Shown here: piece after piece, positions 7,391 to 15,152 of the stretch
Position numbering within the stretch: position 1 is the first letter of the stretch
How the letters are laid out: every line of letters starts with the position of its first letter
Assembly (NCBI GenBank): GCA_023399465.1
Contig: JAEWPB010000130.1
Location: 1 to 31,187 of the forward strand
From: Pseudomonadota bacterium
GTDB taxonomy: Bacteria > Pseudomonadota > Alphaproteobacteria > Rhizobiales > Rhizobiaceae
Reading direction: 5' to 3'
Length of the DNA stretch: 31,187 nt
Program-made: the position numbers and the translations under genes
Notes under the pieces: generated by a model
The model's input: only the letters and a program-made list of their open reading frames with translations
Database searches by the model: none
Told to the model about the DNA's origin: nothing

Positions 7391-8125
7391 ATGGCGATGA
7401 TTGAAATCAAGAACGTCACCAAATCCTACGGCAAGCTTCAGGTCCTGAAGGGGATTAGTGGCGAAGTACAGAAGGGCGAGGTCGTTTGCCTGATCGGCCC
7501 GTCGGGGTCTGGAAAGTCCACGATGTTGCGCTGCCTGAACGGTCTGGAGACCTACCAGAGCGGCGAGATCCTGATCGAAGGCCAGCGCGTCGACGCGCTT
7601 CACCCGTCGATCCGCGATATTCGCACGCGCATGGCAATGGTCTTCCAGCGCTTCAACCTCTTCCCGCATCGCACGGCGCTCGAGAATGTCATCGAGGGAC
7701 CGGTGCATGTCAAAGGTGAAAAGCCGGCAGAGGCCCGCGAATACGGCGCACACCTGCTCCAGCGGGTCGGCCTCGCCGATCGCAAGGATCACTATCCGGC
7801 GCAGCTTTCGGGCGGCCAGATGCAGCGCGTGGCAATCGCCCGCGCCCTCGCGATGCGGCCGCAGGCGATCCTCTTCGACGAGCCCACCTCGGCGCTCGAC
7901 CCGGAACTGGTCGGCGACGTCCTCGATGTCATGCGCAGTCTTGCCGACGAAGGCCTGACGATGCTGGTCGTCACCCACGAGATGGGCTTTGCCCGCGACG
8001 TGGCCGACCGCGTGCTGTTCCTTGACGGTGGCGTCATCGTCGAGCAGGGCAAGGCCAAGGACGTGCTCGGGTCGCCGCAGCAGCCGCGGACGCAGGATTT
8101 CCTCCGCCGCGTTCTCAATCACTGA
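7391..8125 (+). CDS. Polar amino-acid-type ABC transporter ATPase (GlnQ-like)
   Basis: The 244-residue protein carries a complete ABC ATPase set: Walker A GPSGSGKST (residues 36-44), Q-loop VFQRFNLFPH (Q86), signature LSGGQMQRVAIARAL (139-153), Walker B AILFDEPTSALDPE (159-172) and the switch histidine in VVTHEMGFA. MVFQRFNLFPH and the overall length are typical of the GlnQ/HisP group. It powers uptake through the permease encoded immediately upstream. A hairpin follows its stop, yet the 2-hydroxyacid dehydrogenase begins only 62 bases later in the same direction. Confidence 0.95.
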   Translation: MAMIEIKNVTKSYGKLQVLKGISGEVQKGEVVCLIGPSGSGKSTMLRCLNGLETYQSGEILIEGQRVDALHPSIRDIRTRMAMVFQRFNLFPHRTALENVIEGPVHVKGEKPAEAREYGAHLLQRVGLADRKDHYPAQLSGGQMQRVAIARALAMRPQAILFDEPTSALDPELVGDVLDVMRSLADEGLTMLVVTHEMGFARDVADRVLFLDGGVIVEQGKAKDVLGSPQQPRTQDFLRRVLNH

Positions 8126-8130
8126 TTTGC

Positions 8131-8165
8131 GAAACCCCGCCAGGGCCAGTTCCTTGTGGGGTTTC
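8131..8165 (+). terminator. Possible terminator after the ATPase gene
   Basis: GAAACCCC (8131-8138) and GGGGTTTC (8158-8165) form an 8-bp stem around a 19-base loop, followed by TT only. It may end transcription in part before the 2-hydroxyacid dehydrogenase gene. The long loop and short T run make this moderate at best. Confidence 0.45.
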
Positions 8166-8187
8166 TTACGACCTAGGGGAGGGCGGT

Positions 8188-9117
8188 ATGGCGTTCTATT
8201 GCAGTCTGGATCCAATGCGCAGCGAGCAGATCCGCGAAGTGTTTGCGCGAGAATTGCCCGATGTCGAGTTCCTGTCCGGGGAGATCGATGACGCTGCCGC
8301 CTCGCGTGTCAGGCAACTGATGTGCTGGCAGCCGCCGGCCGGGATGACTGCGCGCTTTCCCGCGCTCGAAATCATCTTCTCGAGCGGTGCCGGGGTCGAG
8401 CAGTTCACGCAGCTGGATCTGCCGGCGCGGCTGCGCATCGTCCGCATGACCGAGCCGGGGCTTGCGCGGATGATGCAGGAGTACATCACGCTGGCGGTGC
8501 TTTCGCTCTTCCGGCAGTTGCCCGCCTATCTCGACCAGAACCGCAAGGAGATGTGGCACATGCTGCCGCAGCCGAGCGCCGCTCGCCGCAGGGTTGGCGT
8601 CATGGGGCTTGGCTATCTCGGGCAGGCGGCGCTTTCCGCACTTGCGCCGTTCGGTTTTCCGCTGGCAGGCTGGAGCCGCAGCGAAAAGGTGATCGACGGC
8701 GTTACTTGCTACCATGGCGAGGCGGGGCTTGAGGCCTTCGTAGCGCAGACCGATATTCTGGTCTGCCTGCTGCCGCTAACCCCAGAGACCGAAGGCTTGC
8801 TGAACGCCGAGTTCTTTGCGCGCCTGCCGGCCGGCGCGAGCGTCGTGCTTGCAGGGCGGGGGCCCCAGACGGATCAGGACGCGTTGCTTGCGGCACTCGA
8901 CAGCGGACATCTGGCATCGGCGTTCATCGATGTTACCGTCCCGGAGCCGCTGCCTCCCGCCCATCCCCTCTGGTCGCACCCCAAGGTCATCCTGACCCCG
9001 CATATCGCCTGCATCACGGATAGTCACGGTGCGGCGGAAGTTCTGGTCGACAATTTCCGTCGGTTCGCCAGCGGAGAGGAACTCGCCGGTGAGATCGATC
9101 GGACGCGCGGCTACTAG
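8188..9117 (+). CDS. D-2-hydroxyacid dehydrogenase (glyoxylate/hydroxypyruvate reductase A-like)
   Basis: The 309-residue protein belongs to the D-isomer-specific 2-hydroxyacid dehydrogenases, GhrA branch. The nucleotide fold is GLGYLG at 140-145, followed by GWSRSEK, which favours NADP(H) because an acidic residue is absent after the second strand. The catalytic trio is in place: Arg224 (LAGRGPQT), Glu253 (VPEPLPP) and His272 (LTPHIACIT). The probable reaction is reduction of glyoxylate, hydroxypyruvate or a similar 2-keto acid. The start has a strong AGGGGAGGG site. Its place after the importer and oxidoreductase suggests it removes a keto-acid product of amine oxidation; this is inference. 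Confidence 0.88.
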   Translation: MAFYCSLDPMRSEQIREVFARELPDVEFLSGEIDDAAASRVRQLMCWQPPAGMTARFPALEIIFSSGAGVEQFTQLDLPARLRIVRMTEPGLARMMQEYITLAVLSLFRQLPAYLDQNRKEMWHMLPQPSAARRRVGVMGLGYLGQAALSALAPFGFPLAGWSRSEKVIDGVTCYHGEAGLEAFVAQTDILVCLLPLTPETEGLLNAEFFARLPAGASVVLAGRGPQTDQDALLAALDSGHLASAFIDVTVPEPLPPAHPLWSHPKVILTPHIACITDSHGAAEVLVDNFRRFASGEELAGEIDRTRGY

Positions 9118-9119
9118 CC

Positions 9120-9157
9120 TGGCGCCCGGCCACCGTTCGCATGGGGGTGAGGCGCCA
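9120..9157. terminator. Possible bidirectional stem-loop between convergent genes
   Basis: TGGCGCC (9120-9126) and GGCGCCA (9151-9157) can pair, with a smaller inner CACC/GGTG stem. It sits exactly between the 2-hydroxyacid dehydrogenase and the convergent HAD gene. No T run is present. Confidence 0.35.
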
Positions 9158-9163
9158 ACGACT

Positions 9164-10237
9164 CTAAGGGGTTGATGACGCCGGGGCGTTTTGCCCGGCC
9201 CGCTCTTCCTCGAAGGCGAAGATGCGGTTCCAGTCGTTTTTCATATCGACGACCACCCAGCCCTGGTTGGCGGCCTGGTCCAGCGCCTTGTCGAGCCTGC
9301 CGAACTGCGAGTTCCGGTCATAGGCGTATTCCCGGACCCCATCGGTATGGTGGACGATCATTCCGAAGCGCGGCTCTTTCCCGGCCGTCACCCAGCGCAG
9401 CATCTCGAAGTCGCCGTCGGAATTGCCGGCGGCGAAGATCGGCCGGTGGCCGATGTGGTTGTTGATGCCGACCGGCTTGCCGGGGCCGTCATCGATGAAG
9501 GCGATCTGGCCCTGGCGCAAGAGCACGGGCGTATCGCCCTTCAGTTGATACTTCGTCTCGATGCTGCTGCCGACCACCTGTTCCGGCGGAATGCCATAGG
9601 CCTTCTCCGTCATCGGCCGCATGAATTCGACGCCACCGCCGGAGACGATATAGGTCTTGAAGCCGTTGGCCCTGAGGTAGTCGAGCAGTTCGCGCATCGG
9701 CAGGAAGGTGATCTGGTCGTAGGGGCGCTTGAAACGCGGGTGCCTGGCGGTGGCGAACCAGTTGGTCACGATCTTTTCGAAGTCGTTCGTGGTCATGCCC
9801 GCATGGGTCTGCATGACCAGTTCGACGGCGCCCTTTTCTCCGGATTTGGCGATCTCGGCGAGATTGCCGTTAAGGGCGGACTTGAACGGCTCGGTATTCC
9901 TCCATTCCGGATGGGAAGGCGCGAGCGTCTTCACCCGGTCGAGCGCGAAGGCAAGCTGGAAGTAATAGGGCTGCTCGGTCCACAGCGTGCCGTCATTGTC
10001 GAAGACGGCGATCCGCTCGGGCACCGGGACGAATTCATCGCCGCCCTCGGTCGTTACCCTGGTGACGAAGTCGATGATGGATTGCCGGGCGTGGCCGTCG
10101 TTCCACGACGGCAGGATTTGCTGAGCCCTGGCTAGCGGCGCGACAAGCAGCAGCGCAAATAGAAGCAGGAGAAGGGATGCAGCATGATGATAGGGCCTGG
10201 CAGGGCCCCTCATGCGATCGCGTTGCAAATTCGGCAT
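9164..10237 (-). CDS. Secreted HAD-superfamily phosphatase
   Basis: The 357-residue product begins with a basic stretch and a strong hydrophobic signal (SLLLLLFALLLVAPLARAQ, residues 21-39), so it is probably exported. The mature part is a haloacid-dehalogenase-type hydrolase: motif I FDNDGTLW with Asp80 and Asp82, motif II Ser199 in YIVSGGG, Lys254 in DDGPGKP, and motif IV GNSDGD (271-276). It likely hydrolyses a phosphate ester in the periplasm; the substrate is unknown. The start at 10237 is chosen because GAGGAAA lies upstream and the signal peptide begins there; the frame stays open about 300 bases further back, over the FGE gene, with no support. It follows the FGE gene by 10 bases and is surely co-transcribed. 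Confidence 0.88.
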   Translation of the reverse strand: MPNLQRDRMRGPARPYHHAASLLLLLFALLLVAPLARAQQILPSWNDGHARQSIIDFVTRVTTEGGDEFVPVPERIAVFDNDGTLWTEQPYYFQLAFALDRVKTLAPSHPEWRNTEPFKSALNGNLAEIAKSGEKGAVELVMQTHAGMTTNDFEKIVTNWFATARHPRFKRPYDQITFLPMRELLDYLRANGFKTYIVSGGGVEFMRPMTEKAYGIPPEQVVGSSIETKYQLKGDTPVLLRQGQIAFIDDGPGKPVGINNHIGHRPIFAAGNSDGDFEMLRWVTAGKEPRFGMIVHHTDGVREYAYDRNSQFGRLDKALDQAANQGWVVVDMKNDWNRIFAFEEERAGQNAPASSTP

Positions 10238-10247
10238 GGCCGTTTCC

Positions 10248-11249
10248 TCAAGCAGAGCCCTGCGGACGTTTGACGCAACGGAAACCCACATGGCTGGTGG
10301 AGGTGTCGTCCGGTTCCGCATGCCGGGCGGCCGGGCGGTAGCGACGGCAATAGTTGGGTGCGCAGAGGTGCGAACCGCCCTTGAGGACACGGCGCGTGAT
10401 GCGGATCTGCGGCTGGTTGGGGTCGAAGCTCTGATCAGCGGGGCCGCCGCGCGGGTTTTTCGGAATGCAGCAGGCCTTGTTGGCCGGTTCGGGATGCCGG
10501 GTAGTCCAGTAGTCGCTGGTCCATTCCCAGACATTGCCGATCATGTCGTACAGGCCGTATCCGTTCGGCGGGAAGCTGGCGACAGCCGTCGTCCGCTCCT
10601 GGCCTTTCGGCTTCAGGCTCTGGTGCGGGAACATGCCCTGCCAGGTATTGGCCATGATCCTGCCGCCGGGCACCAGTTCATCGCCCCAGGCAAATTCGGC
10701 CTCATCCAGACCGCCGCGCGCGGCAAGCTCCCATTCCGCTTCCGTCGGCAGGTCGAGGCCGGCCCAATCGGCATAGGCCCTGGCGTCGCTATAGGCGACA
10801 TGCACGACGGGATGGTCGAGCTTGCCGCGTATATCGCTTCGCGGTCCGAGCGGGTGGCGCCAGTCGGCGCCGAACTTGTAGGTCCACCACTGGCAGATGT
10901 CCGGTGTGGCGACGGGGTGGCGCGGCGGGGTGAAGACCAGAGAGCCCGGCCGCAGCATTTCCGGGAGAGCACCGGGATAGTCGGCTGCGTCGGGTGTCTT
11001 CTCCGCCATGGTGATGTGGCCGGTCGCCTTCACGAATGCGGAGAATTGCCGATTCGTCACCGGCGTGGCATCGATCCAGAATCCGTCGACGGTCACTGGA
11101 TGTGCCGGCGCCTCTTCGGGGTAATGCCGGTTAGATCCCATGAGATAGGTGCGTCCGGGGGTCCAGACGAGTTTGTGATCGTCATGGCCCGCGAGCATCG
11201 GCGGCTGGTCCGCTGTTTCCCCCTGCTGTTCCGATACCGACATCGTCAT
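10248..11249 (-). CDS. Formylglycine-generating enzyme (sulfatase-modifying factor family)
   Basis: The 333-residue protein spans a full FGE-sulfatase domain: PGRTYLMGSNRHYPEEAPAH, VDGFWIDATPVTNRQFSAF, DLPTEAEWELAARGG, YGLYDMIGNVWEWTSDYW, KGGSHLC and HVGFRCV. Cys296 and Cys301 in SHLCAPNYC match the active-site cysteine pair of authentic FGEs (Cys336 and Cys341 of the human enzyme), so it should be active rather than a structural relative such as EgtB. FGE oxidises a cysteine in a CxPxR motif of sulfatases to formylglycine. No signal peptide is seen, so it acts in the cytosol. The start has AGGAGA upstream. No sulfatase is encoded in the window; the only partner is the secreted HAD phosphatase just downstream. 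Confidence 0.9.
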   Translation of the reverse strand: MTMSVSEQQGETADQPPMLAGHDDHKLVWTPGRTYLMGSNRHYPEEAPAHPVTVDGFWIDATPVTNRQFSAFVKATGHITMAEKTPDAADYPGALPEMLRPGSLVFTPPRHPVATPDICQWWTYKFGADWRHPLGPRSDIRGKLDHPVVHVAYSDARAYADWAGLDLPTEAEWELAARGGLDEAEFAWGDELVPGGRIMANTWQGMFPHQSLKPKGQERTTAVASFPPNGYGLYDMIGNVWEWTSDYWTTRHPEPANKACCIPKNPRGGPADQSFDPNQPQIRITRRVLKGGSHLCAPNYCRRYRPAARHAEPDDTSTSHVGFRCVKRPQGSA

Positions 11250-11454
11250 CCGTTCTCTCCTGACAAGGTTCAGGGGACAGTGATGTTTCGCATCTGCGCA
11301 TGGTCGCGGCTTCTATGAGCGAAGGGTAACATGGTCCGCGTTTCCGGGCCAGTCCGCCGAGCAAGCAGAACCCCGCCGGCAATTCGCGCACATGACCGGA
11401 CGCCCGGATTCTCCGCGGCACGCGGCAGCCCGTCTGCATGATGCGATGACCGCG

Positions 11455-11643
11455 TCAGCGGTGTTTCGGTGCTTTCTGGGCGTTGGCTTCGAGTTCCTGC
11501 CGGGTGGCGAAGCGCCCGAAGAGGCGCGTGAGCTTGTGCTCCTCCTGCTGGGTAAGCTTATGCTGGCGGCAGTAGTCAGCGACGTCGATCTCTCGTTTGG
11601 CGCCCGGAATGCGGACCTGCCGATTGTTGATTTGGCGAGCCAT
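11455..11643 (-). CDS. Small basic protein of unknown function
   Basis: The product has 62 residues, beginning MARQINNRQVRIPGAKREID and ending in a basic tail (KAPKHR). It is rich in Lys, Arg and Gln, has no signal peptide or membrane segment and is probably mostly helical (HKLTQQEEHKLTRLFGRFA). The start at 11643 is set by a strong GGGAGGATC site; an upstream extension of the frame to 11838 lacks one. I do not recognise a named family. It is the last of four minus-strand genes that look like a stress-associated group. Confidence 0.7.
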   Translation of the reverse strand: MARQINNRQVRIPGAKREIDVADYCRQHKLTQQEEHKLTRLFGRFATRQELEANAQKAPKHR

Positions 11644-11844
11644 CTGATCCTCCCGATGTGTCGCGCCTGCCCTTCCCAGCTTCTCACGCCAAGGCGTGGG
11701 CGCTTGGATCGCTGGCTGCTGGATCACGCGCGCACGGGCAACCCCTGGGCCTCCCGGCCCAGCAGCAGATCGGCACGCTCCGGGCGCGACCTCCAGGCAT
11801 CCGTACTGCCCAGCTGCCGCCCCGGAGGCAATGCCCAATCATAT

Positions 11845-12276
11845 TTACGCGGCAAACATACGCCACATCCGCGCGAACAACCCCGGCCGCTTTTCGACGA
11901 GCAGTGCGCGGACACAATGCGCGGCGGTAGCCGAACTCACCGTCGAGCCGAAATGGCAGTAGCAAATCACGTCGTGCAGTTCCCGATCAGTGAGGTCGAA
12001 GAACTGCCGCGCATCCCCGTAGGTATCGCCGGCCAACCCGGCGGCGCGCAGGCCGGGGTCGTAATAGGCAACGGAGATCGGTGAATTGTCGGCACGCAAG
12101 GCATTGCGGGCGCTTGCCAGCTGATGCTCGGTCTGATGCAGCGTGGTCAGCAAGTGATGCGGGTTGCGTTCGAGAACCTCGGCCCAGCGTTCCAGACGTT
12201 CGCGGCGCGACATCACTGGGTACCCTTGGTTCACCTCGGCGACGGATTGCAATTGGTCGAGTGCATAGTACTTCAT
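11845..12276 (-). CDS. Hypothetical protein, 143 residues
   Basis: No named family is recognised. The sequence is mostly helical and soluble: a leading MKYYALDQLQSVAEVNQGYP, a basic RRERLERWAEVLERNP segment that precedes an HLLTTLHQTE helix, and a C-terminal part with DVICYCHFGSTVSSATAAHC. The cysteine-histidine cluster there could bind metal, but no standard pattern is complete. AGGAGATCG lies just before the ATG at 12276, which supports the start. It lies between the 62-residue protein and the BON-domain protein on the same strand, with gaps of about 140-200 bases, so each gene may have its own promoter. Confidence 0.75.
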   Translation of the reverse strand: MKYYALDQLQSVAEVNQGYPVMSRRERLERWAEVLERNPHHLLTTLHQTEHQLASARNALRADNSPISVAYYDPGLRAAGLAGDTYGDARQFFDLTDRELHDVICYCHFGSTVSSATAAHCVRALLVEKRPGLFARMWRMFAA

Positions 12277-12417
12277 TTCGATCTCCTACGCTCAAGATGT
12301 GGCCCCCGCTCTCCGGCCCCACAGTACAAGCCTGACTCAAACAGATTCCGGAGTCCAATCACGAAGACACACCAAACGGGCTGTCTTTCGCGCCTCAAGG
12401 CATTTTTCAACTACAGG

Positions 12418-12717
12418 TCAGTGTCGGTGCCATCCTTCGCCGCGAGTGAGCCCGGCCCAGCGCACCAGCAGCCTGTTGCAGACATAGCCGGTGCCGGCGA
12501 TCTCCGAGGCCACCGCGACCGCGCGGTCGGCATCGCATTGTTCCTCCACCTGACCGTCGAGAACCACGAACCTGCCAAGGATGGTGACCTGCACTTTCGA
12601 TGCGTCGAGCCCTTCGCACTCTGCCAGGGCGCGCTCGATCGCGGCAATCATGTTGACCCGGCAATGGCTTTGCCGGGCATCGAAAACGGCATCCTTGTAG
12701 GGAAAGATCTGAACCAT
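12418..12717 (-). CDS. BON-domain protein
   Basis: The 99-residue protein contains one BON domain (about residues 20-85): an amphipathic helix NMIAAIERALAECEGL, then VQVTILGRFVVLDGQVEEQC and a second helix DADRAVAVASEIAGTG leading to VCNRLLV. BON domains bind phospholipid or polysaccharide and occur in envelope and osmotic-stress proteins such as OsmY. No signal peptide is seen, so it may be cytosolic or membrane-associated. The start at 12717 is set by a strong GGGAGG site; the frame extends upstream to 12861 without support. It is grouped with two small unknown proteins and a channel-like membrane protein. Confidence 0.8.
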   Translation of the reverse strand: MVQIFPYKDAVFDARQSHCRVNMIAAIERALAECEGLDASKVQVTILGRFVVLDGQVEEQCDADRAVAVASEIAGTGYVCNRLLVRWAGLTRGEGWHRH

Positions 12718-12980
12718 CGCACGCCTCCCATTTCGACAAGACAGCGCTAGCAAGTGGATCACGAACCGGACGGCTACAAAGCTCGACTGCCGTTTCGTTG
12801 GCCGCCGGAAGAAAGCGGAAAAATTCCGACGTTCTCCGTCTCCGTCACGTCCGCTTGGCACGGCTCGCGACCCGCTTTATCAATGTCCAGCATGCCTGAA
12901 AGTTCCGGTCGGTTTCAAGAAATTTATCGCTCCGCAATACATTGTGCGCCCGCGTCGCGGTCCGGTGGGCGGGCCGCCCG

Positions 12981-14006
12981 TCACGGCTTTTCGATCGGCA
13001 TCAATGTCGCGCTCGAAATCTGGCGCAGGCTGGATTCGTACTCGGCTCGCAGTGCGAGGAATGTCTCGCGGCATTTTTCCTTGTCGGTAGAGATGCTTGC
13101 GCCGCTTTGCGCGAGCTTGTCGTAGAGCTTGTCGAAGGCGGCCGACATTTGTTGCGGGAGATCCGGCACCATTTCCAAGGGGGCGTCCTCCTTCAGCGAG
13201 TCGCCCAGCAGCTTAACGGTGCGCACACCACAGAGGCGGCACATGCGGGCGGGATGCGCCGGCGTCGGCTCGATGACGCTCATCACGAACGACGCCAGGT
13301 CGAGGATCGCGGCCGAAGCGCCGACCCAGTTCGTCCCGCGATAGATCGAGGGCACGTAGGCGAGTATCGGCGCGGTGGCATGGGTTTCGTAGATCCCGCG
13401 GAACCAGGTTTCCCAGTCCTCCCATACGCCGGCGTCAGCGATGTTCCCAGAGGCGGCGAGGGCGTCGTAAAGGCTGACGCAGGTCGGATGACGGCCGGTG
13501 CGATTGTAGAGCCAGCCGACCTTGCGCTCACGTACCTGGATGGCGGCGAGGTAGCCGGGCACGAAACTGAACAGCAGGACGACGATGGCCAGTCCCATGC
13601 CGCCTTCGAAGATTGCCAGCAACTCGCCCAGCCAGCTCGGGGGTGTCTTGAAGCCGAGCGTGCTGAGCGCCGATCCGCTTGCGGTGAAGGCGGTAGCGAG
13701 GTTCGCCTCGGCATTCACGCCCCACAGAATGAGCGTGAAGGCGACCTGCACGAGAAGGAACCAGGAGACGACCGACAGGATCACGAAGAGCGGGAATATC
13801 CAGGCGTGCGTTCGCTGGACCTGTTCATATGGTACGCCGGGCGTGGTGAACCGCCGCACGATGCGGACTGCGGTGCGCCCGGCCGAATAGGAGATGACAT
13901 CGCGCTCATGCCAGTTGAGCAGCATGACCCGAATGACCGAACGGAAATATATGAACAGCCCGATGACGCCGATGATCACGGCGATGATATGAAGAAACGT
14001 GTTCAT
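12981..14006 (-). CDS. Membrane protein with ion-channel-like pore segment
   Basis: The 341-residue protein has a first membrane helix (residues 4-22) followed by a basic juxtamembrane stretch, a second helix (68-96), a re-entrant-looking loop TAFTASGSALSTLGFKTP (105-122) and a third helix (127-156). Helix, loop, helix with STLGFKTP recalls the TM-pore-TM unit of two-TM potassium channels, where the filter reads TVGYG or TVGFG followed by D. Here the filter is STLGF and the acidic position is Lys, so potassium selectivity is doubtful. The C-terminal 180 residues are soluble and contain a CRLCG pair and a long amphipathic helix. No name can be given with confidence. The gene stands 264 bases upstream of the BON-domain gene. 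Confidence 0.75.
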   Translation of the reverse strand: MNTFLHIIAVIIGVIGLFIYFRSVIRVMLLNWHERDVISYSAGRTAVRIVRRFTTPGVPYEQVQRTHAWIFPLFVILSVVSWFLLVQVAFTLILWGVNAEANLATAFTASGSALSTLGFKTPPSWLGELLAIFEGGMGLAIVVLLFSFVPGYLAAIQVRERKVGWLYNRTGRHPTCVSLYDALAASGNIADAGVWEDWETWFRGIYETHATAPILAYVPSIYRGTNWVGASAAILDLASFVMSVIEPTPAHPARMCRLCGVRTVKLLGDSLKEDAPLEMVPDLPQQMSAAFDKLYDKLAQSGASISTDKEKCRETFLALRAEYESSLRQISSATLMPIEKP

Positions 14007-14110
14007 CTCAATCCTCCAGCAAATGCCATGGCACTGTCGAATGATGTGAACTGGTTACAATCGGCGATTTTCGGTTGGGCAGGCCCGGATTGCGGGCTGA
14101 ACGTCAGGCA

Positions 14111-14137
14111 GGAACTCCCGAGCGGTCGAGAAGTTCC
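14111..14137 (-). promoter_or_regulatory. Palindromic EcfG-like stress promoter candidate
   Basis: On the minus strand GGAAC (14137-14133), a 16-base spacer and AGTT (14116-14113) resemble the alphaproteobacterial general-stress sigma (EcfG/RpoE2) consensus GGAAC-N16/17-CGTT. It lies about 105 bases upstream of the channel-like membrane protein. Because the arms GGAACT and AGTTCC are inverted, the same pattern reads on the plus strand too. One of the four -10 bases differs from consensus. Confidence 0.4.
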
Positions 14138-14225
14138 ATTGTCGCGCCGAGGGAAGGCGCAACTGGGCCCTCGGGGCGCCATTTCCACGCGATACCGTGG
14201 ATGAGCCGTATATGTCCACGCGGCA

Positions 14226-15107
14226 TCAAAGTGTGCAGATCTTGCGCAGTTCGCGGGCGGCGGCGCTTTCGCGGCGTTCCTTGTGCCTGACCGCCATGAA
14301 GGCGCGGGTGGGCAGGGCGATGTCGATGACCCTGAGCTTGCCGCTGTCGATCATCGCCGCGGCGGCGATGCGCGAAACCGCGGCAGCCGAACGGCTGTCT
14401 TCGAGGGCATGAAGAACGGCTTCGTTCGACGGCAGGTCGAAGGCGATGCTGAGAGCGGCCGGATCGCACGACAGCGACGCCAGTGCCGCCTCGAATTCCG
14501 AGCGCGTGCCAGATCCCTTTTCACGCATCACCCACGAGGTCTCGGCGATGAACTGGCCGATGTCGGTGATGCGCCTGTCGGCGATCGGATTGTCGGCGGC
14601 GACGACGACCACCATCTGGTCATCGGCCAGATGCGTCGTCGTCAGCGCCGGTTCGTCGATGGTGCCCTCGACGAAGCCGATTTCCGCCGATCCCTCAAGC
14701 ACCGATTGCGTGGCGATCCTGGTGTTGCCGAGGGCAAGGCGCAGTTCGACATCGGGATAGATCTCATGGAAGCGCATCAGTCGCTGCGGCAGCCAGTAGC
14801 TGGCGATCGTCTGGCTGGCGCAGATTTCCAGCACGCCGCGCTTCAGCGCGCCGAGCTCGCTGAGCACGATCGCGGCCGCATTGGCACGCGCCAGGGTGGC
14901 TTTGGCCTCGGGGAGGAACAGCCGCCCGGCCTGGGTGAGTTCGATCCCCCGGCCGACGCGTTCGAACAGCCTGACGCCGTAGAAGGCCTCGAGCGCCTTG
15001 ATCGACGCGCTGACCGCCGAGGGGGTGAGGCCGATGGCCTGCGCGGCGCGGGTCAGATGCTGGCGCTCGGCGACCGCAACGAAAATCGACAATTGTTCGA
15101 ACGTCAT
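14226..15107 (-). CDS. LysR-family transcriptional regulator
   Basis: The 293-residue protein has the standard N-terminal LysR winged helix (residues 1-60: MTFEQLSIFVAVAERQHLTR, AAQAIGLTPSAVSASIKALE, VRLFERVGRGIELT) and a two-lobed effector domain (about 90-290: VLEICASQTIASYWLPQRLM, FHEIYPDVELRLALGNT, EIGFVEGTID). It is divergently placed to the DsbA-like gene, the usual arrangement for a LysR regulator and its target, though that target is not proven. An AATGGAA/TTCCATT repeat 20-45 bases upstream of its start is a candidate autoregulatory site. The effector is unknown; the domain resembles CysB/CbbR-type relatives only in general form. Confidence 0.92.
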   Translation of the reverse strand: MTFEQLSIFVAVAERQHLTRAAQAIGLTPSAVSASIKALEAFYGVRLFERVGRGIELTQAGRLFLPEAKATLARANAAAIVLSELGALKRGVLEICASQTIASYWLPQRLMRFHEIYPDVELRLALGNTRIATQSVLEGSAEIGFVEGTIDEPALTTTHLADDQMVVVVAADNPIADRRITDIGQFIAETSWVMREKGSGTRSEFEAALASLSCDPAALSIAFDLPSNEAVLHALEDSRSAAAVSRIAAAAMIDSGKLRVIDIALPTRAFMAVRHKERRESAAARELRKICTL

Positions 15108-15126
15108 GAACCGTTCTCTTTTTCCG

Positions 15127-15152
15127 AATGGAACGTCCTATATTATTCCATT
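15127..15152. promoter_or_regulatory. Inverted repeat, likely LysR regulator operator
   Basis: AATGGAA (15127-15133) and TTCCATT (15146-15152) form a perfect 7-bp inverted repeat with a 12-base AT-rich centre, 20 bases upstream of the lysR-type gene. LysR proteins bind such interrupted dyads next to their own promoter. A separate perfect palindrome, CGAAATTTCG, lies at 15189-15198 in the same divergent gap and could be a second contact. Confidence 0.45.

Noticed and set aside
6878..8215. A 445-codon antisense frame over the permease and ATPase genes
   Set aside because: The sense strand encodes a permease and an ATPase with full motifs. The antisense translation has no recognisable fold.
12718..12980. 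Possible small gene in the gap between the BON and channel-like genes
   Set aside because: Frames here lack ribosome sites and run into the neighbouring gene out of phase. No protein-like pattern was seen.
14196..14220. CGTGGA/TCCACG hairpin after the LysR gene
   Set aside because: Six-base stem with a 13-base loop and no T run on the relevant strand; too weak to call as a terminator.
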